Source: Anthoceros angustus (Eukaryota; Streptophyta; Anthocerotopsida; Anthocerotales; Anthocerotaceae). From it: DNA of 64,000 nucleotides. The stretch is taken from positions 806,001 to 870,000 of the forward strand of contig MU008161.1 of assembly GCA_010909165.1 (NCBI GenBank). Direction: 5' to 3'. Of the stretch, positions 26,801 to 37,574 are shown piece by piece. How positions within the stretch are numbered: the stretch's first letter is position 1; the number at the start of each line of letters is the position of its first letter. A program made the translations under genes and the position numbers. Below the pieces are notes generated by a model. The model ran no database searches and had not been told where the DNA came from. It saw only the letters and a list, made by a program, of their open reading frames with translations.

Positions 26801-28395
26801 TGCCTTATTTCATCTGTGCAGGCTATCCATCGGGAGGAAAAGGTAATAAGCATTTCGGACGAATTCTGGAGACTGATATGCACGATGTTGGGCGCTTTCT
26901 CAATCGTGCCCTTGGTCTACCTCCAGAGCGCCAGAATCGGTGCGTGTAATAATTGGGCCACGCATGCAAAGGAATTATACCACATGCCCTTAACATTTTG
27001 CTGTACTGCAGGCTTTTTGAGTTCTTTGTTACCATCTTTGATTACTTGGTGCACAATGCGCGAAAAGTTGGACAGTTTGATTCTGGAATTGTCGACATCC
27101 AAGCTAATCGCGTAGCACTGCATGAGCAGCCCCGGGTACGGTCTGTTACTTCAGTTTTGCCTTTGATTCGGTCTTCATATTCTGTACCTGTTGGTGACTG
27201 AAGCTGTTATTATCCAGACCTTTCACGTGGATCCATTGTCCGGAGCCCCGACGACTTTGTTTGTACTCGAGATTGACCGAGGTCTCACATGGAAGGTTTG
27301 TTTCCGCTGATTTCCTTGTATGCTTTCAGTCACGACTTGCATGGCAGGTGGTCTAAGCTGATTGAGATTTTCAGATAGCCAGCCAAATCTTGAACGATAA
27401 TCTTGGGGAAGGACACAGTCCAGTTAATGGCTTCTACCAGTCTATTCGTCAGTGCCTTGGCAGATATCATCACTTGCTGGCAATTGAAAGGTTAGGCGGT
27501 GTGATGACTTGGTGATGACCTGGTCTCTCGTCTCAAACACTTGGTGATGACTTGCTGGTGGTTTGTATTTGGAAGGCCTGGATCAAGAACAGGCGTGCGA
27601 ATCTTCCGTCCACAAAGTGGCGAAGCTCCCAGGTTGTGTCAACATTCTCTCGTTTAGCCTCTATTAGTCTGCATCGTGCTTTACCTGGACTGCCAGAATT
27701 GGTGCACCCAGTAGCCATCGATAGGTGGCATTTCTGGACAAGTAAGTGTTTGGAGCTTATCCTAGCCAGCTGTGCAGAGAAATGCCTTTGGCCGAGTTCA
27801 ACTCGAAGTACAGGAAGACTACATCGCTTGAGTCAGCCGAAGCTGGCTGGATGGGGGACTACGAAATCACTGCAAACCAGGTTTGTAACAGGATGATTAA
27901 GCTTACGTTGCATGGAGTGAGGTTGTGCAAGGGGTTGCTGACGCGTGTCTGCCTACAGTGCATGCATGGTCCCAAGTGCAAAGTTGGTGTCGCCTGCACC
28001 GTTGGGAAAAGGATACAGATTATGCACATAATAGGTGGCTTAATTCTTCCTGTGTGGGGAACCGTCGAGAAGGCGCTTGCAACCCAGGTGAGTTGTGATG
28101 AGCCGTCCCCGATCGTTTATGGGCCTGGTGACTTTTGTATGTTTGCTGAATTAACCTCTTCTTTGCAGGCTAAAGCTATTCATCAGAGATTGCGTGTCGT
28201 TAGAGTTGAGACTAGCACGAACAAGCAGCGAATTGTTGGCCTCCACATTCCCAACGCGGCTGTTCCAACTGTGCGGCAAGGTGCGGCCGGTCTCTGGTTG
28301 TCGTCGATCCTGTTTCAGTCTGGATGCCACCTTTCCTGGTTGACTTTATATTCATTGTCTCAGGCCTCGACGCTCTTCAAGTACCTCACGACTGA
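20863..28395 (+). CDS. FGT1: FORGETTER1 / Strawberry notch family helicase-like co-regulator, 32 exons, 1275 aa
   Basis: Plant Strawberry notch orthologue that works with chromatin remodelers to keep heat-memory genes nucleosome-poor. Exons (phase-consistent): 20863-21342, 21566-21631, 21749-21916, 21990-22120, 22239-22315, 22501-22682, 22804-22881, 22970-23102, 23366-23426, 23670-23751, 23829-23963, 24068-24211, 24326-24428, 24566-24706, 24894-24973, 25073-25233, 25311-25404, 25505-25602, 25693-25828, 25979-26085, 26217-26312, 26388-26478, 26577-26691, 26822-26939, 27012-27135, 27218-27295, 27375-27490, 27576-27632, 27778-27880, 27959-28087, 28169-28280, 28364-28395. Two LSD1-type zinc ribbons (residues about 20-105), Walker [11 protein letters not shown] (about 255-264), DECH box (367-370), [14 protein letters not shown], a PHD finger (about 671-735; CVVC...CFQC...HTFC...CFNC), helicase C motif [11 protein letters not shown] (about 870-880) and the SBNO C domain follow in order. 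Arabidopsis FGT1 is about 1295 residues. Intron 16 has a GC donor. Start: first ATG of the frame. Confidence 0.96.
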
Positions 28396-30487
28396 AGGTT
28401 GGCTGTTTTGCCCTCTTAGCCTAACGAAGGTACTTACACGTACTTAAATGTCATTGAACTACAATCTTCAGTCCAACAATTGTTGGTACTTTTCCGATAA
28501 AATTTGTCCTGGTTACAGGTTAAAGCATCTTCGGAGACTGAACATTCGTCATCGTGCTATTAAGGCTATTAAAGAGAACATTCTATGGTCTTGCAGGAAC
28601 CACTTTGCACCCGTCCTGTACTGCCATTCCGGGGGGGCACGGGGAAGCTTCTGTACAGAATACCACGGTGGTATGCCCTGTTGGAAATGGAGAATGGAGA
28701 GCGGCTCCAACTAGACTGCCGGTATCCATTATTTCGTCGATTATTTCATTCACCAATTCACGTACCCATTCAACGGTTCGCAGTTTGATTTCTCTTTCTA
28801 GGGAATAAATGAATCAATACCTATACACCTAGTTATCATAATGCTTTCTATAAGCAGTAATATTTCGAAGAAGGGGGCTTTGACACATCTGGCTGGAAAG
28901 GCACATTCGCCGGCAGGTTGAGGTGCATTCGTGAAGGGAACATGTCCCCCGATTCGAGAAACGCATGACGGCGGAATCGACACGTTGCATAGCTAAACGC
29001 AACAAGATTCGTTGCCCGGTGGGCTGGTCCCGACACACGTTGTCACGTTCACCATCAGCCACATGAAGTGGCGAGGAGCCTATATGGCCTTAGACTACCC
29101 GCCCATCAATCTATGAAGTGGTTCGCACACCCTTTAACACGTGTGACCTATTAATTTTTTTTAACATAGGTAGTAAAAATCAGGAAGATTTAGGATCCTA
29201 TTCATTCTTCATTCAGGATGTGTGTCCAAATGGTTTAGGCCAAATGACACACACTTAGAAGAACAGCCGTTATTAAATCTTGCACAAGTTGTTAAGTACA
29301 CATTTATAAGAACGTCGTGATTAAGAATCCTGCGCTTAGATCCGTACTTAGATGGGGTGCTTGAAGAAGGGAGTGGATGCCCTTGGTGCAAGTAGCGTAG
29401 TCACATCATGGTACAAGTTGTTAAGTACCAAGTTCCATGATGGAAATCCGTCCTCAGTGGACTTAAATAAAATTCTTCTTCTTCTTCTTTATGACAAGAA
29501 GTATATCGTCTAAGTGGACTGTAATATATTTCTTCCTCTTCTTGATATTTTGATATTGTTTTAACCAATGATTTGCAATTGTAATGCTTATATTATATGT
29601 GATATGAGAAATACTATGATTCATAATGATCACAAACTTAGTAAGCATGATTTTTATTTTTAGATTTCTTTTTTACTGTACTTTTTTGATAAAGCGCTAA
29701 GCGGTTTCTCCATGAAGTTTGCTAAACACCCTTACTGGCTAGTTTAGTTGTCCTTCATAGCAAGACCCTCCTTCCCTTCAAGCTTATGAATACGCTTTTG
29801 CCATAAGTTCAAATGAGCATGAGGGATTAAAGACAATTTATCTGACGCTAAAGAATAATGTATCTGGCCTTAAAGAATAATATATCTGGCAAGTAGACAC
29901 CCGTCCCACTAAGTATTTATAGATAAGTCTGTACAGGCAGCAACCAATAACCTGTACATTTTGACGTCGCGAGTCCAAGGCCTTTTCGGGAAGACTGGCG
30001 AGGTTTGACATAATGACCAGTAACATAGGCGGCCGGGACTATACGCCATACCTTCGAATTTGGGAGGCAGTGTTTGAAAATCGTTCATGGACAAAATTTG
30101 TAGAGTATCAGGGAATTGAGGACTATGAGCAACGAAGAACCCCAACCAAACCTTGGAGCCAGTCGGAGTTATATGGTCTGATAGTCTGATGCTCACTAAG
30201 ACGGACAACGAAGGATTTTGCTCCCTTTAAGGCATGTGCTGACTGCTCCAGAGAACAAACACGCTCTGCCAAACAAATATCCACACTGAGTTGAGATGTT
30301 TATTTAGGAGGTAGAACGAGGACTTAGCTAGAAAATGTACAGAATCAGATCTTCAGGTCAGCCAAGATCGGTTGGTGAAGAGTAGTATCCTTGAAATCAT
30401 GGCTGTAATTTGGTAGACCTTAGCAGCTGCTGCAGCCAAGAAAACTCCCACAGCCAATCATTTATCAAGGTTAGGTAGGTGGTTCTT
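28396..30487. other. Spacer with FGT1 3' flank
   Basis: 28396-28800 is probably the FGT1 3' untranslated region and flank. The remainder is AT-rich and holds dispersed repeat copy 2. The 99-codon frame on the minus strand at 30208-29909 has no recognisable domain and no splice link to the RING gene, so it is not annotated as a gene. Confidence 0.4.
29336..29489 (+). repeat. Dispersed repeat copy 2 (family of 8.7 kb)
   Basis: CCGTACTTAGATGGGGTGCTT, GGAGTGGATGCCCTTGG, GCAAGTAGC, AAGTTGTTAAGTACCAAGT and the terminal AATAAAATTCTTCTTCTTC appear in the same order as at 8774-8913. It has only one of the 25-base units that are tandemly repeated in copy 1. Confidence 0.75.
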
Positions 30488-32798
30488 CTATACAACTGAC
30501 GGCACCACAGGAGTATCCTCCTGTCCACTACTGTTGCCATCAAGCGTCTGCAACCAGAAAACATCCTCGTCAGGCCAGAGCATCCGACAATTTCAACCCA
30601 AGTGATCGAATCCACAAGAGAGCTCAAAAGTAATTACCTTATGCCTCGCACCAGGCAAACTGCTATTTCCTTCATCGTGCAGAGGCTGTGGGGCCACTCT
30701 GCTTGAACTTGCAGTAACACTACCAGCCAATACGCTCGCTCCGATAGTGTTAGTAGAACTTCCTGCAGCTCCATGCCCGAGTGATTCATGTGAGGGCGTT
30801 ATCTGTTGCGCACTACTCCCCACAAGAGACTCCACACCTCCATCAGGGCGCACAGCAACCTCGCCCCCTTCCCTGTGCTTGTCTGTAGGCTCAAGTGTTA
30901 TACGCTCCAACACCCGTGCAACACCAGCACTGACTTCACGAGCTCGAGCACCCAAATCCGCCATAGCAACATTGCGGGATCGAAGCCTTTCCCTGAACCC
31001 CCTGGTGGTCTTCGTAAACGATTCCCTATACCTGTGGAGCAGATGAAACTGTTGGATACTTTCAAGACAAAATCAGACACTATAAGCATTTCCTGCAAAT
31101 ACTCCTACAGACCAACCTGGAGGAGGCAGCTGCCAGACGTGACTTGATTGTCTCAGAGAATGAAGGTGATTCCGATGCTCCATGGTGACCTTCACCTGAC
31201 TCTGCGACAGGCCTTGACCTGAGAAATGCACCCATCTTTAGAAATAAGGAGTGGGGGAAGGGGGCCAAGATGCCTCCAAGCGCCAGGAACGTCATTGAGC
31301 CACATAACCACCTACCATCCACTAACATGTGCATCTTCGAAGATCAAGGGCCTACCTGGGTGTGTAAGGATCGTTGTTCTCCACCACTCTGTCATTGATT
31401 ATAGGGACAGTTGGGCGGGCGACTGGACTGCTTGTCTGGCCACCAACTGACAAGGAATGAACTGGGGGCTCACTTTGACCAACAATGAGGGGACCACGTG
31501 CTTGAGAAGAAATATTTGCAGCATTTCCAGACACACTAGAGCTAGGAGTCTGTGCGGATGGTGGATGAGGAACAATGACAAAATGTTGATGGCCCTGACC
31601 ACTTGATGGCCGATATCGAGGAGCGTCCCGTCTAGCCATCTGATGGGCTCTCCCCATTGCATTACCCATTGCAGCTACAGCCAAATGCTGCATAATTCGC
31701 TCTTCAAAATCGGAATCATCACCATACGCTGAGAACTGCGATCCACAATCAAATTGGTTAGTAAGACAACCCTAGGTGCGCCCAAAGTTGACTAACACCA
31801 GGGAGTAATCCGCAACATTCAAAACGACATTGAATCCAGAAAGCTATCCATACTCGATGAAACTCATATTCCTCCAATTGAGGCCGCTGGTAAACAGCAG
31901 ATTGTTGGGACCGCTTTCTACGAAGGGCCCTTTCTTGCTCCACCGCAGCCAGTAGGTCCTGACTGTTATGAGTTATCCAAACACCACAGATAAGTGCACA
32001 ACAAGAGATAGATAGCCAAAATCAGTACTCAACAAGTTGTGAACTACTTCAATACGGTGAAATGTACCTATCTGGATCCTTCAAAGTCAGAGGCTGCCAG
32101 CACATCGGGCACTCTTTGCTCCTTTGCGACCTGCACCGCAGAACCCAAACAACAGGTAACATTCGCAACAACTCAAGCAAGCTATAACACGGAGTTCAGA
32201 GCGGAAAGCAACAACGACGAGGCTCGCAGCTACATGAACGTAATCACCAAAGTCCGGGCAAGGGCATCTTTACCACTCCAGGATGCACTGCAGATGGTAC
32301 TCATGCTTACAATTCGTGACCTGCCGCCACAACCACACTACAGCTCAGCATACAGCATGTAAAGCAAGAGGATGACATGTAGACCAAAGGAGTCCAACGA
32401 AATACTGCTATTCTCAGAACCTCAATCAGAAACTTAAAATTCCAGAAAATCAAGCGATATCCAAAACAGCTATGAGTATCCGAACACATTCTCTCCACAT
32501 GCACGACCATCAACCCTCACCTACTGCATATCCATAGTGGCAGAAGCATTTCCCCAGAATTCCGTCCGGGACCACAATTCCCCTCCCGCCGGACCAGTTC
32601 CGGCCCATCCTCCACATCACCCACCATCCACCCGCCCACACAAGCACATACAGCAGGGTACAACAGGAGAAAAGAGCCCAAGAGCGAGAACCGCACCGTG
32701 GCGGGATCGTCCTCGCAGAAGTTCTCCAGGCAGATGCTGCAGGCATCTTCACAGGGATCCTGGACTCCGCCTTCCACAAACTGAGCCGCCGATGTCAT
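30488..32798 (-). CDS. RHF1/RHF2-type RING-H2 E3 ubiquitin ligase, 8 exons, 418 aa
   Basis: Exons from 5' to 3': 32798-32697, 32320-32274, 32130-32068, 31962-31854, 31735-31356, 31218-31117, 31031-30638, 30547-30488, all in phase. RING-H2 (residues about 20-65) has C-x2-C (ACSIC), CKHEYHLQC and CPMCW, giving the C3H2C3 ligand set. It is followed by SQDLLAAVEQERALRR, a Ser/Pro-rich middle (QGHQHFVIVPHPPS), ESPSFSETIKSRLAAASSR and VAMADLGARAREVSAGVARV. This order matches Arabidopsis RHF2A/RHF1A, which target the CDK inhibitor ICK4/KRP6 during gametogenesis, but the plant protein is about 375 residues. The start MTSAAQFVEGG aligns with the conserved pre-RING segment. Upstream in-frame codons to 33113 are GC-rich and probably leader. 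The substrate here is unknown. Confidence 0.92.
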
Positions 32799-33230
32799 CT
32801 GCTCTCCAAAACGGCACCACCCAAGCACGCCCTCTCCACTCCACGCCACACCCACGCCAAGCCACGCCAAAGGCACCCACTCCACTCCCCTGCTTCCGCG
32901 CTCCAACCCCACGCAGCTCGAGGGCTTCAATTGCAAGGATGGGACGTTAAATGCGCTGCAATTCCGAACCGGGCGGGGTAAACACGGGGGGAGGTCAGCA
33001 AGCGCTCTGCCTTCTCGATTGCTCCTGCTACTGCTCCTCACAGGGAGGGGAGATCCGCAGGAGGAGTGGCAGGGGAGAACGAGAGAAAGGCGGGCGTACC
33101 GGAGACCACCCACCGGACGGGAGTCAGAGAGAAGCCGAAGTACAGTAGGCCGCCTGACCAGGCCAGGAGGAAGAAGGAAGGAAGGGAGGAAGGAAGGAAG
33201 AAGGCCAAGGTTGTTGAAAGAAGGATGAAT
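32799..33230 (-). promoter_or_regulatory. Leader/promoter of the RING-H2 gene with GGAA-rich tract
   Basis: GC-rich sequence directly upstream of the RING-H2 start, ending at a (GGAA/GGAG)n purine tract at about 33165-33206 on the plus strand (pyrimidine-rich CT tract in the gene's sense). Such CT/GA tracts are common in plant core promoters and leaders. The transcription start was not identified. Confidence 0.35.
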
Positions 33231-33724
33231 TATGTATAGTCTAGGTAGTGGCAGGCTCCATCACATCACCGTGTCGCCATGACCATCCTCCACCGTCTAC
33301 CAGTCCTGTGCTGCTATCAGGGCCTCTCTCTACCTCTCCCATCTGCGGTACGTACCACCTAAATCATAATATTACTAATTATACCTAAATTATGGTAAAT
33401 CATGATAGATAATTACTACCTAATGATTAGGGAATGCTAAGAAAAAGAAAATTTAAAAGGAGTACCTAGCTATTGCTCCTATTGAATAATTCATAATAAT
33501 CATAGTTATGAAGGTAACTTATTAGGTATCAAACACGGTCATGGGAAGGGAAATACCTATTAAAAGCTTCAAAAGAAGTACAATACCTCGGTATTTTTAT
33601 TATTAAATAATTAATAATTATTATAGTTATGAGGATAACTTATTAAGTATCAAGTAACACCCTCTTTGCGGCAGACATAATCATAGGAGTGCTTCCTTCC
33701 ATGAGTGACGTCCATACAGTTCAT

Positions 33725-34085
33725 TGGAACTCCACAATTAAGAATAGATGGATGGATCAATGTTGAGATGGGTTATCACCCATCCTCCGTCTACAATTAA
33801 GAGTCAGATGGACGGATCTTGGAACTCCACAATTAAAAACGAGATGGACGGATCATGGAACTCCACAATTAAGAATGAGATGGACGGATCAATGTTGAGA
33901 TGGATTGTCACCCATCCTACTTCTACAATTAAGAGTCAAATGGACGGATCTTGAAACTCCACAATTAAGAATCAGATGGACAGATCAATGTTGAAATGGG
34001 TTGTCACCCATCCTCCATCTACAATTAAGAGTCAGATGGACGGATCAATATTGAGATGGGGTGTCACCCATCCTCCATCTATAAA
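33725..34085. repeat. Compound minisatellite
   Basis: Two alternating modules repeat: GATGGACGGATC...GAACTCCACAATTAAGA (about 39 bases) and a longer module with TGTTGAGATGG, CACCCATCCTCC and TCTACAATTAAGAGTCA. At least eight GATGGA(C/T)(G/A)GATC starts occur between 33750 and 34050. They keep an open frame because the units are near multiples of three, but no protein is implied. Confidence 0.85.
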
Positions 34086-34920
34086 ACATCATGCTCTCGT
34101 CTATCTATGTGCAGGGCCTCCAATTATTAGTGCCCTATGTGCGGGGCCGCCAAATATGAGTGCCCTGCATGTTACTCCACATAAAAAAAATCCTAGTGTG
34201 GGACTTCGATGTATATTTTCAAAATATCTACAAAGTCTCCAAATTCACTAAAGACACAAAATCGGGGGAAGGCAAATACCTATTGAAAGGAGAACAAAAC
34301 ACCTCAAATGATACAACATTATGCTTCAAACATTGCACCGACCCAGTGAACAAATCCTGTTGTTATTTACTATCAATAATAAGACTACAATAAGGAGATT
34401 AGGTGGTGCTGGCAATCCAAGAACTAAGGCTCCAGCACTCATGAAGTGCTTTCTATCCCTTTCTATTTCTTTTCTTTTACTTACTTTTTTACTTTTACTT
34501 TCCCTTTTAATAAAAGAAAGGGATAGGAAGGTTTTAGAAGGTAGTCCCTGTAATTCATATACAACTTCCTATTTACGCCGTGCTAGTAACTCTCTCTCAA
34601 GATTCCCTATGTATCTCAACTTTCCCATGCCATTCCTTCAAGAATTGGACTTCAGATGAACCTTGTTTTCTTGGATGTTTTCTTTGAAAATGATATTGCC
34701 CTCTCATGGTTTTCAGATTTTGGAATAAAGTCTATTAACATGGTGTAAGAGCAAACATATCATGGATACATAAGAGTCTATCATTCTCTCGGATTGTGAT
34801 CGCCTCCTCGGTTTCCGCATCCAGCGGTGGCTGCATATGCATTGTTTTTTCTTGTGTGTCTCCTAAAAGATGTGGTCCATGATGCTTGTAGGTGTAGAGT
34901 CCGCGTCCGGCCCAAAGATG

Positions 34921-35142
34921 TGAGGAAGCTGATAAAGATGTGCTCTTGCTCATCGTAGCCGCTCCGATCCAATATCACCACCAGTGCCATAGTTCGCACG
35001 GTTGGGCTTGTGTGGCGGAGATCCAATCGATGTGAGGAAGCTGATAAAGATTTGCTCTTGCTCATCGTAGCCGCTCCGCTCTGATATCACGACCAGTGCC
35101 ATAGTTCGCGCGGTTGGGCTTGTGTGGCGGAGATTCGATCAC
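34921..35142. repeat. 112-bp direct duplication
   Basis: TGAGGAAGCTGATAAAGAT at 34921 recurs at 35033. Both copies continue with TGCTCTTGCTCATCGTAGCC, CCAGTGCCATAGTTCGC and GTTGGGCTTGTGTGGCGGAG. The second copy contains GCTCTGATATCAC, close to the complement of a copia primer-binding site, so this may be a degraded retroelement 5' end on the minus strand. Confidence 0.75.
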
Positions 35143-35734
35143 AGCGCTCTCGCGCTCAAACGGAAAGCGAGCAAGCAATGCGCCGCCTATGCTCTATTGC
35201 TCTAATTATAGGGAATTAGAGATGATCCATTAGTGCATGCCAATCTTCTTGTCAAACATTAGACGATACAACTTATTGACCAAAGATCTTCTACGATAAT
35301 CTTTTGAGACATAAGATCCTAAATGCAGCAGACACTAAAGTCAAAGGTAGTTTGATGAGCAAGAGAAGTTTGCTTACAGGCAATAGATTCTTACTGAGCC
35401 CACAAACATGGAAAATCTTTGTCAGAGTTTGCATTTTACCAATAGAGCACTTAAGGGGAATGTCTTCAATTTCATGAATTAGATGTAAGGCATCCTCTCA
35501 AAAAAAAAAATGAGGGTGAGCAATAGCTTTGAAGGAGCAAAACCAATCTCTTCCAAAATACAGATGTGGTTGCTCAAGAATTTCACGACATGTACCACGC
35601 AATTTTCCTCACTTCCCACCAATAAAGCAATAATTGTATTTTGATAATAGTGTCACAAGCAGAGTTGCTATCCTACACTTAGAGCTTTCTTGAGGTTAAC
35701 TGATCATCTCATACATCTCATACTTTTGCTTGTG

Positions 35735-36160
35735 ACTATTGTGTAAGTCTAAGTGGACAAAATCTACTATTATGCAAGTTTAAGTCGACAAAACTTAGAT
35801 TCTAAGATCATCTCATACTTCAATAATATTTGCCTGACATTGTAGCGCGAGTCTAAGTCGACAAAACCTAGACCCTGAAATCATCTCATGCTTCATCTTA
35901 GACTTCGAGATCATCTCATGCTTCATTAATATTTGCTTGTGACTATTGTGTAAATCTTAGTCGATAAAATTTAGACAATATTTGCATTTGACTATTGTGT
36001 AAGTCTAAATCGACAAAATTTAGACAATATTTGCATGTGACTATTGTGTAAGTCTGAGTCCACAAAATTTAGACCCCGAGACCATCTCATACTTAAATAA
36101 TATTTGCCCGTGATTGTTGTACGAGGCTAAGTCAAAAAAAACTTAGACCTTGAGATCATC
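35735..36160. repeat. Degenerate nested tandem repeats of GTCTAAGTCGACAAAA type
   Basis: GTCTAAGTCGACAAAA(C/T)(T/C)TAGA-like segments recur about every 50-100 bases (near 35755, 35777, 35850, 35955, 36000, 36055, 36125). They alternate with GATCATCTCATACTTC and AATATTTGC(A/T)(T/C)(G/T)TGACTATTGTG. The region is AT-rich. The rest of 33.2-36.7 kb shows no gene. Confidence 0.7.
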
Positions 36161-36941
36161 TCAAAGGAGGAGTTCTTCTCTTCCAATCTTTGAGAAGACT
36201 TAAGTGTAATCATAGGATTACAAGACTTAAGTATAATCACAGGATTACACGCGAGGATGTTAGACAGGTCACTGCTTTAGAACAAAAATTACCTTGATAC
36301 TCCAATTTCTACACCAGCAACTCATACAAGCACAGAAAAGGCTCAAGGGCCTCTATTCACTTTTCTCTTTGCTAAATCCAGTCTTCTTGTCCTACCTCTG
36401 TTTCATGAAAAAGCCTCTAAAGGGGAATAAGCATTATGAAATAAAATGTTCTAAGACCTTTAGAACTTAGAGGTTAAAATATTTGAGGCCATGAGGGCGA
36501 GAACTGCATATTTTCTTAAATTTATTTTTAATATTTTGAGCTAGACTTCAACTCGACAAAGATTCCTTGAACTATGGAACCAAAATAGGTATGGTTTTAA
36601 TTCTAATTTTAATAGTTTGAACTAGACTTGAACCTTCCACTCGATAAGGATTCCTTGGACTATGAAACCAAAATAAGTACTGCATAGTTTAGAAAGTCTC
36701 GGAAAGGAAATATATAACTTTGAAGAATACTATTGTAAGCTATATATGCTTGGCTTCCCGGAGGTAATTGTATTCAGAGCATTACTTTGCAGCAGCTTAG
36801 CATTTGGACGAAGGTTGAAGACGTGCTCCGTATCGAAGTGAGGCAATTGACCCTGGTCAGAAGTGCGTGAGTTTGCCCTTTCTCTCGGCCGAGGCTGCAG
36901 GGACCGGCAGCCACCAGTAGTAGCAGCAGGAGCAGGCGGGC

Positions 36942-37263
36942 GCGTGCGCTTGCGCGGGCAGCATCAGTCGGAGGTATCCTCCATCCTTTCTTCTGTGTCC
37001 CGGCGGCACGCTCCCGCCACCGCCATCGCATCGCCATCGTCCTCGCGCCGATCGCACCGGCGGGCACTGCTGGCGCTGGCTGTGGAGCGGAGCGGAGCAA
37101 GGGTTTATGCCCTGATCTTGCGCGCCTTGCGGTAGCCCGATTGGCGCCGCGCCCGCCCGCCAGGTTGCCGTCATCTTTGGAGCAGGCGCCGTCCGATCGG
37201 CTGCTGCCAGGGCGCGAGGCCTAGGGACGCCAGGCTCCCCGGTGGAGCTAGGTAGCCGAAGAG
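36942..37263 (+). promoter_or_regulatory. G3BP-like gene 5' region and untranslated exon, shared with the GIP1-like gene
   Basis: Blocks identical to the GIP1-like 5' region occur in the same order: the GCGGGCA-CATCAGT region at 36953-36968, a 22-base block at 37100-37121, CATCTTTGGAGCAGG at 37172-37186, and GGAGCTAGGTAGC plus GAAGAG at 37244-37263. The last ends at a GT donor (37264). An acceptor TTTGCGGCAG ends at 37570, four bases before the ATG, which implies a 307-base leader intron. A two-codon open frame ATG-CCC-TGA lies at 37107-37115. Confidence 0.65.
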
Positions 37264-37574
37264 GTGGGGCGCCGGCGCCTGAGCCCTGACCGCTTTTTGT
37301 AGTCCTCGTAAGCTTGCGTGGGGCTGGATGCACGCCTGGTGCTGGCCCGTGGAAAGCGGGATCGTTTTTTGCTCCCTGGTCTAAGGGGAGCGGTTGGCTT
37401 GCTTCCTTGGCTTATGATTCCAGGCCAAATGTCTTGCTACGGGGATACTCATGTTAGGTCTTGGCCCGCTGCTTCTTGCGGCGTGGCCGCTTTCGCGGCA
37501 GTTAATTAGTACTCCGATAGGCGTAGGTGCGGGGATTTTTTGGTCGTGACGCTGTTTGGTTTTGCGGCAGGTCC

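Noticed and set aside
13921-28395. UFL1 and FORGETTER1 as a functional cluster
   Set aside because: Both act in stress responses and lie in tandem, but adjacency of two genes in a plant genome is weak evidence and no shared regulatory sequence was seen between them.
32799-33113. N-terminal extension of the RING-H2 protein (in-frame ATG at 33113)
   Set aside because: About 105 residues of biased composition with no counterpart in RHF proteins; the conserved start at 32798 fits better, so this is treated as leader.
33748-33954. 68-codon open frame in the minisatellite
   Set aside because: The frame is open only because the repeat unit length is close to a multiple of three.
34738-34752. TGGTGTAAGAGC as a copia primer-binding site
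   Set aside because: A plausible but degenerate match; no LTR boundaries or element proteins nearby support a call beyond the 112-bp duplication.
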